Positions 9,185-18,104 are shown, numbered from the stretch's first letter. The stretch: 64,000 bases of DNA from an uncultured Eubacterium sp. (GCA_945946665.1 CAMEWO010000011.1:1-64000), one strand, 5' to 3'. The notes: generated by a model from the letters alone, not told the origin. Translations and numbers: made by a program.

Positions 9185-10168
9185 ATGAAACAAGATTTAA
9201 TCAAAGATGTTATTCATGGAATGTTACCTTTCCTGAATAACGCACAAAATGAGAAGTTGCTGGAGGTTTTACAATACACTCTTGCAAAGTATGAGGTAAT
9301 TGAGAAGCAAAATCAAGAGAATAACGCGGAGTATAACTATGTAGAGCTGTTCTTGTCGGCAAAGCGAATTGAAGGCTGTTCCGAGAAATCTCTTAAATAC
9401 TACAAGGCAACCATTGAAGCAATGCTTGATGAGCTACACAAAGATGTTAAGCACATTGTAACGGACGATATTCGAGGATACCTGACCGAATATCAGGAAA
9501 AGAAGAGGTCAAGTAAGGTTACAATAGACAATATCCGCCGTATCCTTTCCAGCTTTTTCTCCTGGTTAGAGGACGAGGATTATATACTTAAAAGTCCTGT
9601 AAGACGAATACATAGGGTTAAGACAGGGACAAACATCAAAGAAACCTATTCTGATGAAGCATTGGAACTTATGAGGGATAACTGCACGGAACTTAGAGAC
9701 TTGGCAATCATAGATATGCTTGCTTCAACGGGGATGCGTGTTGGAGAAATGGTGCTACTAAACCGAAATGATATTGATTTCAATGAGCGAGAATGTATCG
9801 TTTTCGGTAAGGGAAGCAAAGAAAGAGTGGTATATTTTGACGCCCGAACAAAGATACATTTACAGAATTATTTGGAGAGCAGAACGGACGACAATCATGC
9901 CCTGTTCGTATCTCTGAAATCACCGCACGAAAGGTTGAAAATCGGTGGAGTTGAGGTTCGTCTGCGAGAATTTGGAAAACAGTTAGGATTGCAAAAGGTA
10001 CACCCGCACAAGTTCAGGCGTACACTTGCGACTATGGCAATAGATAAAGGAATGCCCATAGAGCAACTACAACAGCTTTTGGGGCATAGGAAGATAGATA
10101 CAACCTTGCAATACGCAATGGTCAAACAGAGTAATGTTAAAATTGCTCACCGAAAATACATTGGATAG
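9185..10168 (+). CDS. Tyrosine recombinase, probable hsdS invertase
   Basis: A 327-residue tyrosine recombinase with an N-terminal SAM-like core-binding domain (about 50-140) and a catalytic domain. Catalytic residues are visible in order: Arg in ASTGMRVGEM, Lys in FGKGSKERVV, HPHKFR (H-x-x-R), His in LLGHRKIDTT and Tyr in TLQYAMV. AAGGAG at 9171-9176 fits ATG 9185 better than the TTG at 9179. The gene sits between sites b and c, inside the invertible segment and between hsdS sequences, the arrangement known for recombinases that shuffle type I specificity genes. Its substrate is therefore inferred to be the 15-bp core sites. Confidence 0.9.
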   Translation: MKQDLIKDVIHGMLPFLNNAQNEKLLEVLQYTLAKYEVIEKQNQENNAEYNYVELFLSAKRIEGCSEKSLKYYKATIEAMLDELHKDVKHIVTDDIRGYLTEYQEKKRSSKVTIDNIRRILSSFFSWLEDEDYILKSPVRRIHRVKTGTNIKETYSDEALELMRDNCTELRDLAIIDMLASTGMRVGEMVLLNRNDIDFNERECIVFGKGSKERVVYFDARTKIHLQNYLESRTDDNHALFVSLKSPHERLKIGGVEVRLREFGKQLGLQKVHPHKFRRTLATMAIDKGMPIEQLQQLLGHRKIDTTLQYAMVKQSNVKIAHRKYIG

Positions 10169-10182
10169 AGAGAGGAAAAATT

Positions 10183-10749
10183 ATGGAATGTAAAGCAATT
10201 CAGCTATCAGAAATGATAACAGATATAGCGGCGGGACCTTTTGGTTCTAATCTGAAAGTCTCTTGTTTTGTGAATGAAGGTTTTCCTATTATTGATGGTG
10301 CAAACTTAAAGGGATTTAAGGTTACCGATAATATTACAAAATTTGTCACAGAAGAAAAGGCACGTTCTTTACATCGTTCTATTGCAAAGCGTGGAGATAT
10401 TATTGTAACAATAAGTGGAACACTCGGACAAATAGCATACATTCCTGACGACTCCAAATATGAGGAATATTTATGTTCACAAAGGCAGTTCCGTGTTACT
10501 TTTGATACGACAAAAGTGTATGTTCCTTATTTGGTGTTTTATTTTCATACATATGAGGGTCAGCATAAGATATTGTCTTTTGCAAATCAGGTTGGAGTGC
10601 CTGCCTTGTCGCAACCGCTTAAAAACTTCCGACAAATTATTATTCAACTACCTGATTTAGATACGCAAAAAAAGATAGCGAACATTGTAGAGTTGGTAAA
10701 CGGAAAAATAGAACAAAACGAAAGGATAAACAATAATTTAGCGGCTTAA
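10183..10749 (+). CDS. hsdS: Type I specificity half-gene, N-terminal recognition domain
   Basis: A 188-residue half subunit: one target recognition domain (about 1-150, including AAGPFGSNLK and SGTLGQIAYIP) followed by the central coiled coil ending ERINNN. At site c the frame leaves the normal continuation LEQQAQ and closes with LAA and stop. It has its own ATG with an upstream GAGAGG, 14 bases after the recombinase gene. Inversion between sites c and d would join it to the C-terminal half at 10746-11384 and make a second full-length hsdS. As it stands it may be silent, or act as a half-size subunit. Confidence 0.85.
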   Translation: MECKAIQLSEMITDIAAGPFGSNLKVSCFVNEGFPIIDGANLKGFKVTDNITKFVTEEKARSLHRSIAKRGDIIVTISGTLGQIAYIPDDSKYEEYLCSQRQFRVTFDTTKVYVPYLVFYFHTYEGQHKILSFANQVGVPALSQPLKNFRQIIIQLPDLDTQKKIANIVELVNGKIEQNERINNNLAA

Positions 10750-10757
10750 AGGTCAAT
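10726..10757 (+). repeat. hsdS inversion site c
   Basis: A 32-bp perfect inverted partner of site b (9057-9088). It includes the 15-bp core at 10727-10741 and spans the ends of the two converging hsdS half-genes. Confidence 0.9.
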
Positions 10758-11384
10758 ATTAGAGATATCAATTTCACCAGACAATAACTTTGGTAGCAAT
10801 GCATCTCTGATAGAAGCAAGTTTTTTGTTTTCTACTTGATTTGCCCATATTTTTTCAAACAACGGCTCAACTGTTGATGTAAACAAAGAAAGCGTTTCTA
10901 TCGAAGGAACTAAAATCTCTGTTTTTTGAAAGTCTGGCACAGTTAATTGTTGCTGTGTTGTACCAGTTCCTGTTATATGTAATTGCTTCAACCACAAGTA
11001 CAGATACTTAGCTGTCATAATGTCCGTATTTGGCACAAGAGTAACTAAACGAACAATTGGTACATACGGAACATGGCGCAGGCATACAAAACCTATCGTG
11101 CCTCGGGCTGAGACGGTAACACTTTCATCTGTTATTTTAGGAGTGTCGGTGTAGCCATATAGTCCTTCATCATTTATACCGTTAGAATAAATTGGATGAG
11201 GACATTCTACAGTTTTAGTTGAAGATACCATTTGGGGCTTATCGCCTCCTACTCCCATAGTGGAAACTTTTCCTAATGTAGAAATAGTCCATTCGCTTGG
11301 CTGTTGATTGCCAAATGGTTCAAAATTAACAAACCAAGATTTAAACAAAGCCTGGGCTTGCTGCTCTAAATTATTGTTTAGAAT
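10746..11384 (-). CDS. hsdS: Type I specificity half-gene, C-terminal recognition domain, stored in reverse
   Basis: Read on the minus strand, this encodes NNNLEQQAQALF, then a recognition domain (including GVGGDKPQ, SARGTIGF and TTQQQLTVPDF) and the final conserved region LLPKLLSGEIDISNIDL; about 212 residues. There is no standard start codon; upstream codons run antisense into hsdR and are not part of it. An AAGGAGG (plus positions 11389-11395) lies four bases before an ATT at 11384, so weak half-subunit translation is conceivable. It is a cassette for recombination: site d at its beginning matches site a in hsdS. The gene ends inside site c and overlaps the N-terminal half-gene by four bases. 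Confidence 0.85.
   Translation of the reverse strand: MLNNNLEQQAQALFKSWFVNFEPFGNQQPSEWTISTLGKVSTMGVGGDKPQMVSSTKTVECPHPIYSNGINDEGLYGYTDTPKITDESVTVSARGTIGFVCLRHVPYVPIVRLVTLVPNTDIMTAKYLYLWLKQLHITGTGTTQQQLTVPDFQKTEILVPSIETLSLFTSTVEPLFEKIWANQVENKKLASIRDALLPKLLSGEIDISNIDL
11350..11380 (-). repeat. hsdS inversion site d
   Basis: Inverted partner of site a (8485-8515), 30 of 31 bases identical, at the beginning of the reversed C-terminal half-gene. Confidence 0.88.
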
Positions 11385-11467
11385 ACTACCTCCTTGCAGC
11401 AGGAGTAAAAACAGCTTCAAATCAAAATCATGCAAACACGCTGAAGAAAAGGAGAGTGAATCAATCG

Positions 11468-14400
11468 ATGTCAGCATTTTATACAGAAGCGGATTATGAG
11501 AATTCTATTATTGAGCTTTTTAAGGAAATGGGCTATAGACACTTGTATGCACCAGACCTTGAGAGAGACTTTCACAGTCCGTTATATGAAGATGAATTGG
11601 TTTCTGCTTTGTATCGATTAAACCGTGATATGCCGGACGATGCAATTGAAGAAGCCATAAACAAACTTAAGAACATTGAAAACGGTGAACTCGTGCAGAA
11701 GAATGCTGTTTTTATGGATTATCTGCAGCACGGTGTTGAAGTGCGTTTTTTTGTAAAGGATGAAGAACGCTCTGGATTGGTATATCTTGTAGATTATAAA
11801 AATCCGGATAATAACTCTTTTGTAGTGGCAAATCAGTGGACATTTATTGAAAACAGTAATAAGCGTCCTGACGTATTACTGTTCCTGAATGGTATGCCGG
11901 TCGTGCTTGTGGAGTTGAAGTCTCCTTCGCGTGAGGAAACTGATGCATCTGAGGCATATTTGCAGATTCGCAATTATATGCAGGAAATTCCGTCTATGTT
12001 CATATATAACTGCATTTGCGTTATGAGCGACCAACTCACATCTAAGGCAGGAACAATCACTTCCGATGAAGACCGCTTCATGGAGTGGAAAACAAAAGAT
12101 GGTAATTATGAAAATACGCAATTTGCGCAGTTTGATACATTTTTCGAGGGTATGTTCCAGAAAGAACGTCTCCTTGATTTGATTAAGAACTTTATATGCT
12201 TCTCTAATGAAGGTTTGAAGAAGTTTAAAATATTAGCCGGATATCATCAGTATTTTGCTGTTAATAAAGCTGTTCAGTCTACACAGAGGGCAACGGTTAC
12301 TGATGGTAAGGGTGGCGTTTTCTGGCATACGCAAGGTAGCGGTAAGTCATTATCTATGGTTTTTTATGCACATTTGTTACAGGAAGCATTGGATAGCCCT
12401 ACTATCGTTGTGCTTACAGATAGAAATGATCTTGACGATCAGCTTTACGGACAGTTCGCAAAGTGTAAAGAATTCCTTCGTCAGGAACCCATTCATGCTG
12501 AAAGCAGGGAGCATCTTAAAACGTTGTTGGACGGAAGACAAGCCAACGGTATTATTTTTACAACAATGCAGAAATTTGAAGAGTCAGAAGATGCGCTTTC
12601 TGAACGAAGAAATATTGTTGTTATGGCAGATGAAGCCCACCGTGGACAGTATGGATTGAAAGAAAAGGTTGATGCCCAAACCGGTAAAATTAAAATTGGT
12701 ACAGCACGTATTATTCGTAATAGCCTACCGAATGCTACATATATTGGTTTTACTGGAACACCTATTTCTATGAAGGATAGAAGTACTCGTGAAGTTTTCG
12801 GTGATTATATCGATGTATATGATATGACACAGGCAGTAGAGGATGGTGCTACACGTCCGGTATATTACGAGAGTAGAGTTATCAAGTTGAAGCTGGATGA
12901 GGAAACATTGCGCTTGATTGATAAGGAATATGACATTATGGCTAACAATGCTGATGCTGAAGTTATTCAAAAGAGCAAGCGTGAGTTGGGGCAGATGGAA
13001 GCTGTTCTGGGTAATGACCAGACTATTGATTCTTTGGTTAATGATATTCTTGACCACTACGAAAACTACAGAGAAAATATGCTTACGGGAAAAGCAATGA
13101 TTGTTGCTTATTCACGTGCTATTGCTATGAAAATATATAACCGCATTCTTGAACTTCGCCCTACGTGGACAGAGAAGGTTGGCGTTGTTATGACTGAGAG
13201 CAACAAGGACCCTGAAGAATGGCGACAAATCATTGGAAATAAGAGACACAAGGATGAGCTGGCTAAGAAATTTAAAGATAATAATAGCCCTATGAAGATT
13301 GCTATTGTTGTTGATATGTGGCTTACCGGCTTTGATGTTCCGTCTCTTGCTACAATGTATGTTTACAAGCCTATGCAAGGCTATAATTTGATGCAGGCTA
13401 TTGCACGTGTTAACCGTGTATTTAAGGATAAAGAAGGCGGTCTTGTTGTAGATTACGTTGGTATAGCTTCTGCGCTTAGAGAAGCGATGAACGATTATAC
13501 TTCTCGTGATAAGAAGAATTATGGCGATACTGATGTTGCAAAAGTGGCATTGCCGAAGTTCTTGGAAAAGTTATCAATTTGTCGTGACTTTTTCCACGGT
13601 TATGATTATTCTAAGTTTTCTACTGGAACCGATCTTGAAAGGTCAAAAGCAATTAGTGGTGCAGTGAATTTTATTGTTGCAGTGGATAAGGAAGAAGAAA
13701 AAGAAGAATTCTTGAAGGAAGCTTTAATGCTTAGACAAGCGTTGTCGCTCTGTTCTTCTATGGTTGAAGTACAGTTGCGTATAGAGGCTGCGTTCTTTGA
13801 GTCAGTAAGAGTTCTTGTAATGAGACTGATGAATCAGGGGGGCGGCAAGAAAATATCTCTTCCAGAGATGAATGCAAGAATTAATGAATTGTTGAAAGCT
13901 AGCATAAAAAGCGATGGTGTTATTAACCTGTTTTCTGATGTTTCAGAAGAGTTTTCATTGTTTGATCCTAAATTCCTTGAAGAAATCTCTAAGATGAAAG
14001 AAAAGAACTTAGCTGTAGAATTATTGAAAAAATTGATTGCAGAACAAGTGCACATTTATCGTCATACCAATGTTGTTAAATCAGAAAAATTTAGCGAGAT
14101 TATGCAGTCTGCTATGAATAGATATCTTAATGGTATGCTTACTAATGAACAGGTTATTGAGGAGTTATTGAATCTTGCAAAACAGATAGCAGCGGCCCAT
14201 CAGGAGGGAGGACAGCTTGGACTTACAGCGGACGAACTGGCATTCTATGATGCGCTTACCAAGCCACAGGCAATTAAGGATTTCTATGAAAATGAGGAGC
14301 TTATTGCTATTACTAAGGAATTGGCAGATACGCTTCGCAAGAACAGAACCATCGACTGGCAGAAACGAGATTCTGCAAGAGCCAAGATGCGTATGATGAT

Positions 14401-14602
14401 TAAAAAACTCTTGAAGAAACATCGCTATCCACCCGAAGGCATGGATGATGCGGTTCAAACTGTTATGACACAGTGTGAATTATGGACTGATAATAATGAT
14501 ATGAGAGAAAATGTTGTGGATTTTCATAAGTCGGTGACCTACTCTTATGAGGCGCAGCCTGCATTAAAAGTTGCTGAAGACCCGACACTGTATGGAAATT
14601 AG
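11468..14602 (+). CDS. hsdR: Type I restriction enzyme motor/nuclease subunit
   Basis: About 1044 residues, the normal length. The N-terminal nuclease domain shows the PD-ExK-type residues in RPDVLLFLNGMPVVLVELKSP. The SF2 helicase motor shows Walker A QGSGKS near 290, TDRNDLDDQL, the DEAH-box ADEAHRGQYG, motif III GFTGTP and motif VI QAIARVNRVF. A C-terminal helical domain should bind the methylase. Either ATG 11468 or GTG 11456 could be the start; AAGGAG lies just before the GTG, but MSAFYTEADYE at the ATG fits family N-termini. It appears intact although hsdM is interrupted; without methylase and specificity subunits it should not cut. Confidence 0.92.
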   Translation: MSAFYTEADYENSIIELFKEMGYRHLYAPDLERDFHSPLYEDELVSALYRLNRDMPDDAIEEAINKLKNIENGELVQKNAVFMDYLQHGVEVRFFVKDEERSGLVYLVDYKNPDNNSFVVANQWTFIENSNKRPDVLLFLNGMPVVLVELKSPSREETDASEAYLQIRNYMQEIPSMFIYNCICVMSDQLTSKAGTITSDEDRFMEWKTKDGNYENTQFAQFDTFFEGMFQKERLLDLIKNFICFSNEGLKKFKILAGYHQYFAVNKAVQSTQRATVTDGKGGVFWHTQGSGKSLSMVFYAHLLQEALDSPTIVVLTDRNDLDDQLYGQFAKCKEFLRQEPIHAESREHLKTLLDGRQANGIIFTTMQKFEESEDALSERRNIVVMADEAHRGQYGLKEKVDAQTGKIKIGTARIIRNSLPNATYIGFTGTPISMKDRSTREVFGDYIDVYDMTQAVEDGATRPVYYESRVIKLKLDEETLRLIDKEYDIMANNADAEVIQKSKRELGQMEAVLGNDQTIDSLVNDILDHYENYRENMLTGKAMIVAYSRAIAMKIYNRILELRPTWTEKVGVVMTESNKDPEEWRQIIGNKRHKDELAKKFKDNNSPMKIAIVVDMWLTGFDVPSLATMYVYKPMQGYNLMQAIARVNRVFKDKEGGLVVDYVGIASALREAMNDYTSRDKKNYGDTDVAKVALPKFLEKLSICRDFFHGYDYSKFSTGTDLERSKAISGAVNFIVAVDKEEEKEEFLKEALMLRQALSLCSSMVEVQLRIEAAFFESVRVLVMRLMNQGGGKKISLPEMNARINELLKASIKSDGVINLFSDVSEEFSLFDPKFLEEISKMKEKNLAVELLKKLIAEQVHIYRHTNVVKSEKFSEIMQSAMNRYLNGMLTNEQVIEELLNLAKQIAAAHQEGGQLGLTADELAFYDALTKPQAIKDFYENEELIAITKELADTLRKNRTIDWQKRDSARAKMRMMIKKLLKKHRYPPEGMDDAVQTVMTQCELWTDNNDMRENVVDFHKSVTYSYEAQPALKVAEDPTLYGN

Positions 14603-14625
14603 AATGTGCAGAGGAGAAGAATGCT

Positions 14626-16692
14626 ATGGATGCTACTAAAGGAAATATATATGCCATTCTTAATGGTAATAAGCAATTTTTGATTCCTGTTTATCAGAGA
14701 TATTATAGCTGGGATATTGAACAATGTGAGAGATTGTGGAACGATATTGTTGAAATGCAGAAGAAAAATAAGCAAGGACATTTTGTTGGTTCTATTGTTA
14801 ATATTGCGGAAAAAGCAATGCCAACAGGTGTTCAAAAATACATGATCATTGACGGCCAGCAGAGAATGACAACACTTACATTGTTGTTAATTGCTTTGAG
14901 GGATTATGCGGTATCACATCCAGAAGATACAACAATTAATTCCAAAAGAATCGATAATGTGTTGTTAAAAAACGAATACGAAAGTGGCGATGAAAGATAC
15001 AAACTGTTGTTAACAGAAACGGATAGAGATATTCTGGTCAATTTGGTTGAAGACAAACCGATACCGGAGGATACAAACTCTCGCTTGTTAGCAAATCATA
15101 AATTCTTCTGTGATCAGATAGCTACAAAGGAATTGTCACCTGCAGAAATTTATGAATCTATCGGTAAGTTGCAGATTGTAAATATTACTCTTGACCGTGA
15201 TGTGGACGATGCACAAGCCATATTTGAAAGTTTAAATTCAACGGGTAAAGAACTCTCAGAATCTGATTTGATACGTAATTATGTTCTCATGGGATTAAAA
15301 CCTGATGAACAAACTTATGTATACGAACATCTTTGGAGACCGATGGAGCTAATGTTCGAATATGAAAAACAGGATTCTGTAATGGATAAGTTTTTCCGTG
15401 ATTATTTGACAATGAAGCAGACCAGAATTCCTAAAATTGACCGTGTTTATGAGGAGTTTAAGCTATATCATTTGAACTGTGAATTTGCAACAATTAGAGA
15501 ATTGTGTCAGGATTTGTTGACTTACTCAAAATATTATACTGATATGGTGTTTGCGCGTAGCAAAAACGCTACAATTAAGGCGTTATATGATGATATCAAT
15601 AATCTTAGAATGGAGGTAGCATATCCATTCTTGTTGAAAGTTCATAATGACAGTGTAGAAGGGATTATTACAGAAAATGATTTGATTGAGATTATCAAGA
15701 TGTGCATAAGTTATGTATTTAGAAGAAGCATCTGTGATATTCCAACAAATTCGTTGAATAAGACATTTGCTACTCTGAGAAATGAGATTCGTAGTGATGA
15801 TTATATGAATTCTATCAAGGCATTTTTCATTTTGAGAGATGACTATAAACAGTTTCCTGATAATGATAAATTTATTTCTGCTTTTATATCAAGAGACATT
15901 TACAATATGCGTTTAAGAAACTTCATATTAAGCCATTTGGAAAACTATGACAATAAAGCTCCTATTATTATTGAGAATTATACGATTGAACATATTATGC
16001 CACAAAATAGCAATCTCAGTGACGAGTGGAAGAAGGAGTTAGGGGATAATTGGAAAGATGTACAAAAGACTTATTTGCACACTATTGGAAACTTGACACT
16101 TACTGCATATAACTCTGAGATGAGCGATAAGCCATTTATGATAAAAATGGATATGACTGGAGGTTTCAAAGAAAGTGCACTTCGTTTAAATGCATATTTA
16201 GTTAAATTATCGGAATGGAATGAAAAACATATCAAAGAAAGAGCGCAGTTACTTGGGGATAAGGCTAAAAAAATATGGAGTTATCCAGAATTATCAGTAG
16301 CAGAACTTGCACCATATCAGGTGGAAGAAAAACCAATACAAAGATATTCTTTAGAAACGTATGACATAAATCAATTTACAAAGATGTTGTTCGATATGCT
16401 TGATAGAAGAATTATGAATTTGTCTTCAAATGTGAAGCGAGAATTTAAGAAGTTGTATATCGCATATAAACTTGATACAAATTTTGTTGATATTGTAATT
16501 CAGAAGCAACGGTTGAGGGTTTCTATTAATATGAAGTATACAGACATATATGATCCTAAGGGACTTTGCAAAGACATAACCGGCCTTGGACGTTGGGGAA
16601 ATGGAGATGCAGAGTTGTTCTTTGAACATACATCGGATATAGATGATGTTATGGCTATTATTGAGCAGTCGTATAATAATCAATCAGAGTAG
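14626..16692 (+). CDS. DUF262/DUF1524 GmrSD-like nuclease
   Basis: A 688-residue protein. The N-terminal DUF262 (ParB/sulfiredoxin-like) domain has PVYQRYYSW and the conserved IIDGQQRMTTL near residue 77; DUF1524, an HNH-type nuclease domain, has YTIEHIMPQNSNLSDEW followed by IGNLTLT, near 450-490. The C-terminal 110 residues resemble DUF5655. DUF262 plus DUF1524 is the makeup of GmrSD-type modification-dependent restriction enzymes, which attack modified phage DNA using nucleotide hydrolysis. The gene starts 24 bases after hsdR and is probably co-transcribed. Defence function is inferred from family and context. Confidence 0.85.
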   Translation: MDATKGNIYAILNGNKQFLIPVYQRYYSWDIEQCERLWNDIVEMQKKNKQGHFVGSIVNIAEKAMPTGVQKYMIIDGQQRMTTLTLLLIALRDYAVSHPEDTTINSKRIDNVLLKNEYESGDERYKLLLTETDRDILVNLVEDKPIPEDTNSRLLANHKFFCDQIATKELSPAEIYESIGKLQIVNITLDRDVDDAQAIFESLNSTGKELSESDLIRNYVLMGLKPDEQTYVYEHLWRPMELMFEYEKQDSVMDKFFRDYLTMKQTRIPKIDRVYEEFKLYHLNCEFATIRELCQDLLTYSKYYTDMVFARSKNATIKALYDDINNLRMEVAYPFLLKVHNDSVEGIITENDLIEIIKMCISYVFRRSICDIPTNSLNKTFATLRNEIRSDDYMNSIKAFFILRDDYKQFPDNDKFISAFISRDIYNMRLRNFILSHLENYDNKAPIIIENYTIEHIMPQNSNLSDEWKKELGDNWKDVQKTYLHTIGNLTLTAYNSEMSDKPFMIKMDMTGGFKESALRLNAYLVKLSEWNEKHIKERAQLLGDKAKKIWSYPELSVAELAPYQVEEKPIQRYSLETYDINQFTKMLFDMLDRRIMNLSSNVKREFKKLYIAYKLDTNFVDIVIQKQRLRVSINMKYTDIYDPKGLCKDITGLGRWGNGDAELFFEHTSDIDDVMAIIEQSYNNQSE

Positions 16693-16731
16693 TTTATATA
16701 GGTGCGTCAAAAAGTGACGCACCTATATAAA
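16693..16731. terminator. Perfect 17-bp hairpin at end of restriction operon
   Basis: Bases 16693-16709 pair without mismatch with 16715-16731 around a loop AAAAG; the first arm contains AGGTGCGTCA. It begins directly after the stop of the DUF262 gene. There is an A-tract before the stem on the other strand, so it could work in both directions. Confidence 0.75.
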
Positions 16732-16790
16732 TTTAGGGGATTTTGCCCATAACATGGTTCATTTTGTAATGGATACCCAAAATTCGTATC

Positions 16791-16820
16791 TTGCAGAAGA
16801 CACCGTGAGAAATCTATAAA
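16791..16820 (+). promoter_or_regulatory. Candidate promoter upstream of 45-nt hairpin repeats
   Basis: TTGCAG at 16791-16796 and TATAAA at 16815-16820 with an 18-base spacer. There is no gene directly downstream, only the repeats at 16951-17055 and a terminator at 17096-17129. Confidence 0.35.
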
Positions 16821-16950
16821 AGAAATTATTTGGAAACAGAAAGCTTGGAAATATGTAAGCGGAATTTTTTTGAATTGAAAATATTGCCTTTTCCATGGCG
16901 AGGGTTCATTAATTAAGCGGGATGTGATACATACGAAAGAGCGTTCAAAA

Positions 16951-17055
16951 TAGTAAGATTGAAAGTTTACCACAGACCGATAGGTGGTATAGAAATGGTG
17001 GGGTTGATAGTGTACCGCTGACCAATATGCGGTATAGAAATGGTGGGATTGAAAG
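16951..17055 (+). repeat. Tandem 45-nt hairpin repeats (two full, one partial)
   Basis: Two 45-base units at 16966-17010 and 17011-17055 and a partial unit before them. Each full unit carries a 6-bp stem with a 10-base loop: TACCAC/GTGGTA in the first, TACCGC/GCGGTA in the second, so one base pair changes on both sides together. Loops agree as GACC(G/A)ATA. The rest of the unit is TATAGAAATGGTGGG followed by (A/G)TTGA. This suggests a structured RNA rather than protein. It could be read with the candidate promoter at 16791 and terminator at 17096. Confidence 0.55.
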
Positions 17056-17095
17056 TGATATTTCACATATTGAGAATAATAATGGATTTTAATTA

Positions 17096-17130
17096 AGCCT
17101 TGGTAAAATTATTGCCGGGGCTCTTTTTTA
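17096..17130 (+). terminator. Rho-independent terminator
   Basis: AGCCTTGGTAA pairs with TTGCCGGGGCT through three G-T pairs, followed by C and six T residues. Confidence 0.7.
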
Positions 17131-17141
17131 ATGACAAGTTG

Positions 17142-17189
17142 TTGACCCTGTGAATTAAAAGATGTATAATTTATTTATGCAATGCATAA
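17142..17189 (+). promoter_or_regulatory. Sigma-A promoter and palindromic operator of HTH gene
   Basis: TTGACC at 17142-17147 and TATAAT at 17165-17170 with a 17-base spacer, then the perfect palindrome TTATGCAATGCATAA at 17175-17189 just after the -10 box. The same layout is repeated at 19652-19699 before the duplicated gene. The palindrome is a likely binding site for the HTH protein itself. Confidence 0.75.
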
Positions 17190-17200
17190 AGAGGTGAACT

Positions 17201-17398
17201 ATGGAAGCAAGAGAAGAATTAAGAAAACTTAGAGAAAGTACCGGTATGAATCGAAAAGAATTTTGTGAGTACTTTGAAATTCCTTATATGACGGAAACAG
17301 ATTGGGAATTAGGGAATAGAAGGGTTCCGCAGTATCTTTTGCGATTGATGGCATATAAGGTTGAAAAGGAGAGATTGTCTGATAAAAGAAAGAAATAA
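17201..17398 (+). CDS. Small XRE/HTH protein, copy 1
   Basis: A 65-residue helix-turn-helix protein with LRKLRESTGMNRKEFCEYFE as the DNA-binding helices and a basic C-terminus. GAGGTG at 17191-17196 precedes the ATG. Promoter and palindromic operator upstream suggest self-repression, as for antitoxins and phage-type repressors. An almost identical copy with the same upstream region lies at 19711-19908 but has a nonsense codon. The next gene, an ORF6N protein, follows within 15 bases and is probably co-transcribed. Confidence 0.8.
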   Translation: MEAREELRKLRESTGMNRKEFCEYFEIPYMTETDWELGNRRVPQYLLRLMAYKVEKERLSDKRKK

Positions 17399-17412
17399 GG
17401 ATGGGTGTACAG

Positions 17413-18093
17413 ATGGCAGAAAGTACAGAATTGATGACAGTAGATAATATATGTAATCGAGTATATATCATAAGAGGACAGCAGGTTATGCTTGATTATG
17501 ATTTGGCTGAGATTTATGGGTATGAAGTGAAGAATCTCAATCAACAGGTAAAGCGTAACATTGCGAGGTTTCCAGAAGACTTTATGTTTCAGTTGACTCG
17601 AGAAGAGGTAGAATCCGTGAAATCACAAATTGTGATTTCACGAGAAAATAATTTTTTTGAAGGTCAATGTGGTGGAAGAAGAACATTGCCGTATGCGTTT
17701 ACGGAACAAGGCATCTATATGCTTGCTGCTGTTCTAAGAGGAGAGCTTGCAGAACAGCAAAGCGTTTTTATTATGCGTGCATTTCGTGAAATGCGTCATT
17801 ATATAAAGCAAAACCAACAGTTTGTTACACAGGCGGAGATGCACCTTGTAAGTGCAAGAGTATCAGAAATTTCTGTACAAATGTCAAATATGGCTGATAG
17901 ACAGAAGAAAACAGAACAAGATGACAGATTGATTGTTTTGGATTATGGCTTGCCTACAGAACAAGCATATCATTGTGGTGCTTCTAGTAAGGATGCAGGA
18001 AAGAAGCTTTGTGCAATAAATGTAATATTAGAAACAAGTATGATTCATCAGGTAATAGATAAGTTGCTATTATCTCCGGATATACAGATATAG
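17413..18093 (+). CDS. ORF6N-domain DNA-binding protein
   Basis: About 226 residues. The N-terminal ORF6N domain (about 10-120) is clear: RGQQVMLDYDLAEIYG, VKNLNQQVKRN, FPEDFMFQLT and LPYAFTEQGIYMLAAVL. It is typical of phage antirepressor-like and plasmid proteins. The C-terminal 50 residues (from about DYGLPTEQAYH) do not resemble the usual ORF6N tail, and an 18-bp repeat begins 12 bases after the stop, so the end may have been replaced by recombination. I choose ATG 17413, with AAGGATGGG upstream, over ATG 17401, which has no spacing. Probably forms a unit with the HTH gene before it. Confidence 0.78.
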   Translation: MAESTELMTVDNICNRVYIIRGQQVMLDYDLAEIYGYEVKNLNQQVKRNIARFPEDFMFQLTREEVESVKSQIVISRENNFFEGQCGGRRTLPYAFTEQGIYMLAAVLRGELAEQQSVFIMRAFREMRHYIKQNQQFVTQAEMHLVSARVSEISVQMSNMADRQKKTEQDDRLIVLDYGLPTEQAYHCGASSKDAGKKLCAINVILETSMIHQVIDKLLLSPDIQI

Positions 18094-18104
18094 TCATTCT
18101 TGTG

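Noticed and set aside
11385..11477. Upstream extension of the reversed hsdS half-gene to an ATG
   Set aside because: It runs antisense over the beginning of hsdR and does not resemble a specificity subunit.
16951..17055. Possible CRISPR array (repeat units ending ATTGAAAG)
   Set aside because: Units are only 45 bases, the would-be spacers are themselves similar and form the conserved hairpin, and no cas genes are near.
16707..17066. 119-residue minus-strand frame with repeated aromatic segments
   Set aside because: It is the antisense reading of the hairpin repeats; the base changes keep RNA pairing rather than protein sequence, and it runs through a terminator hairpin.
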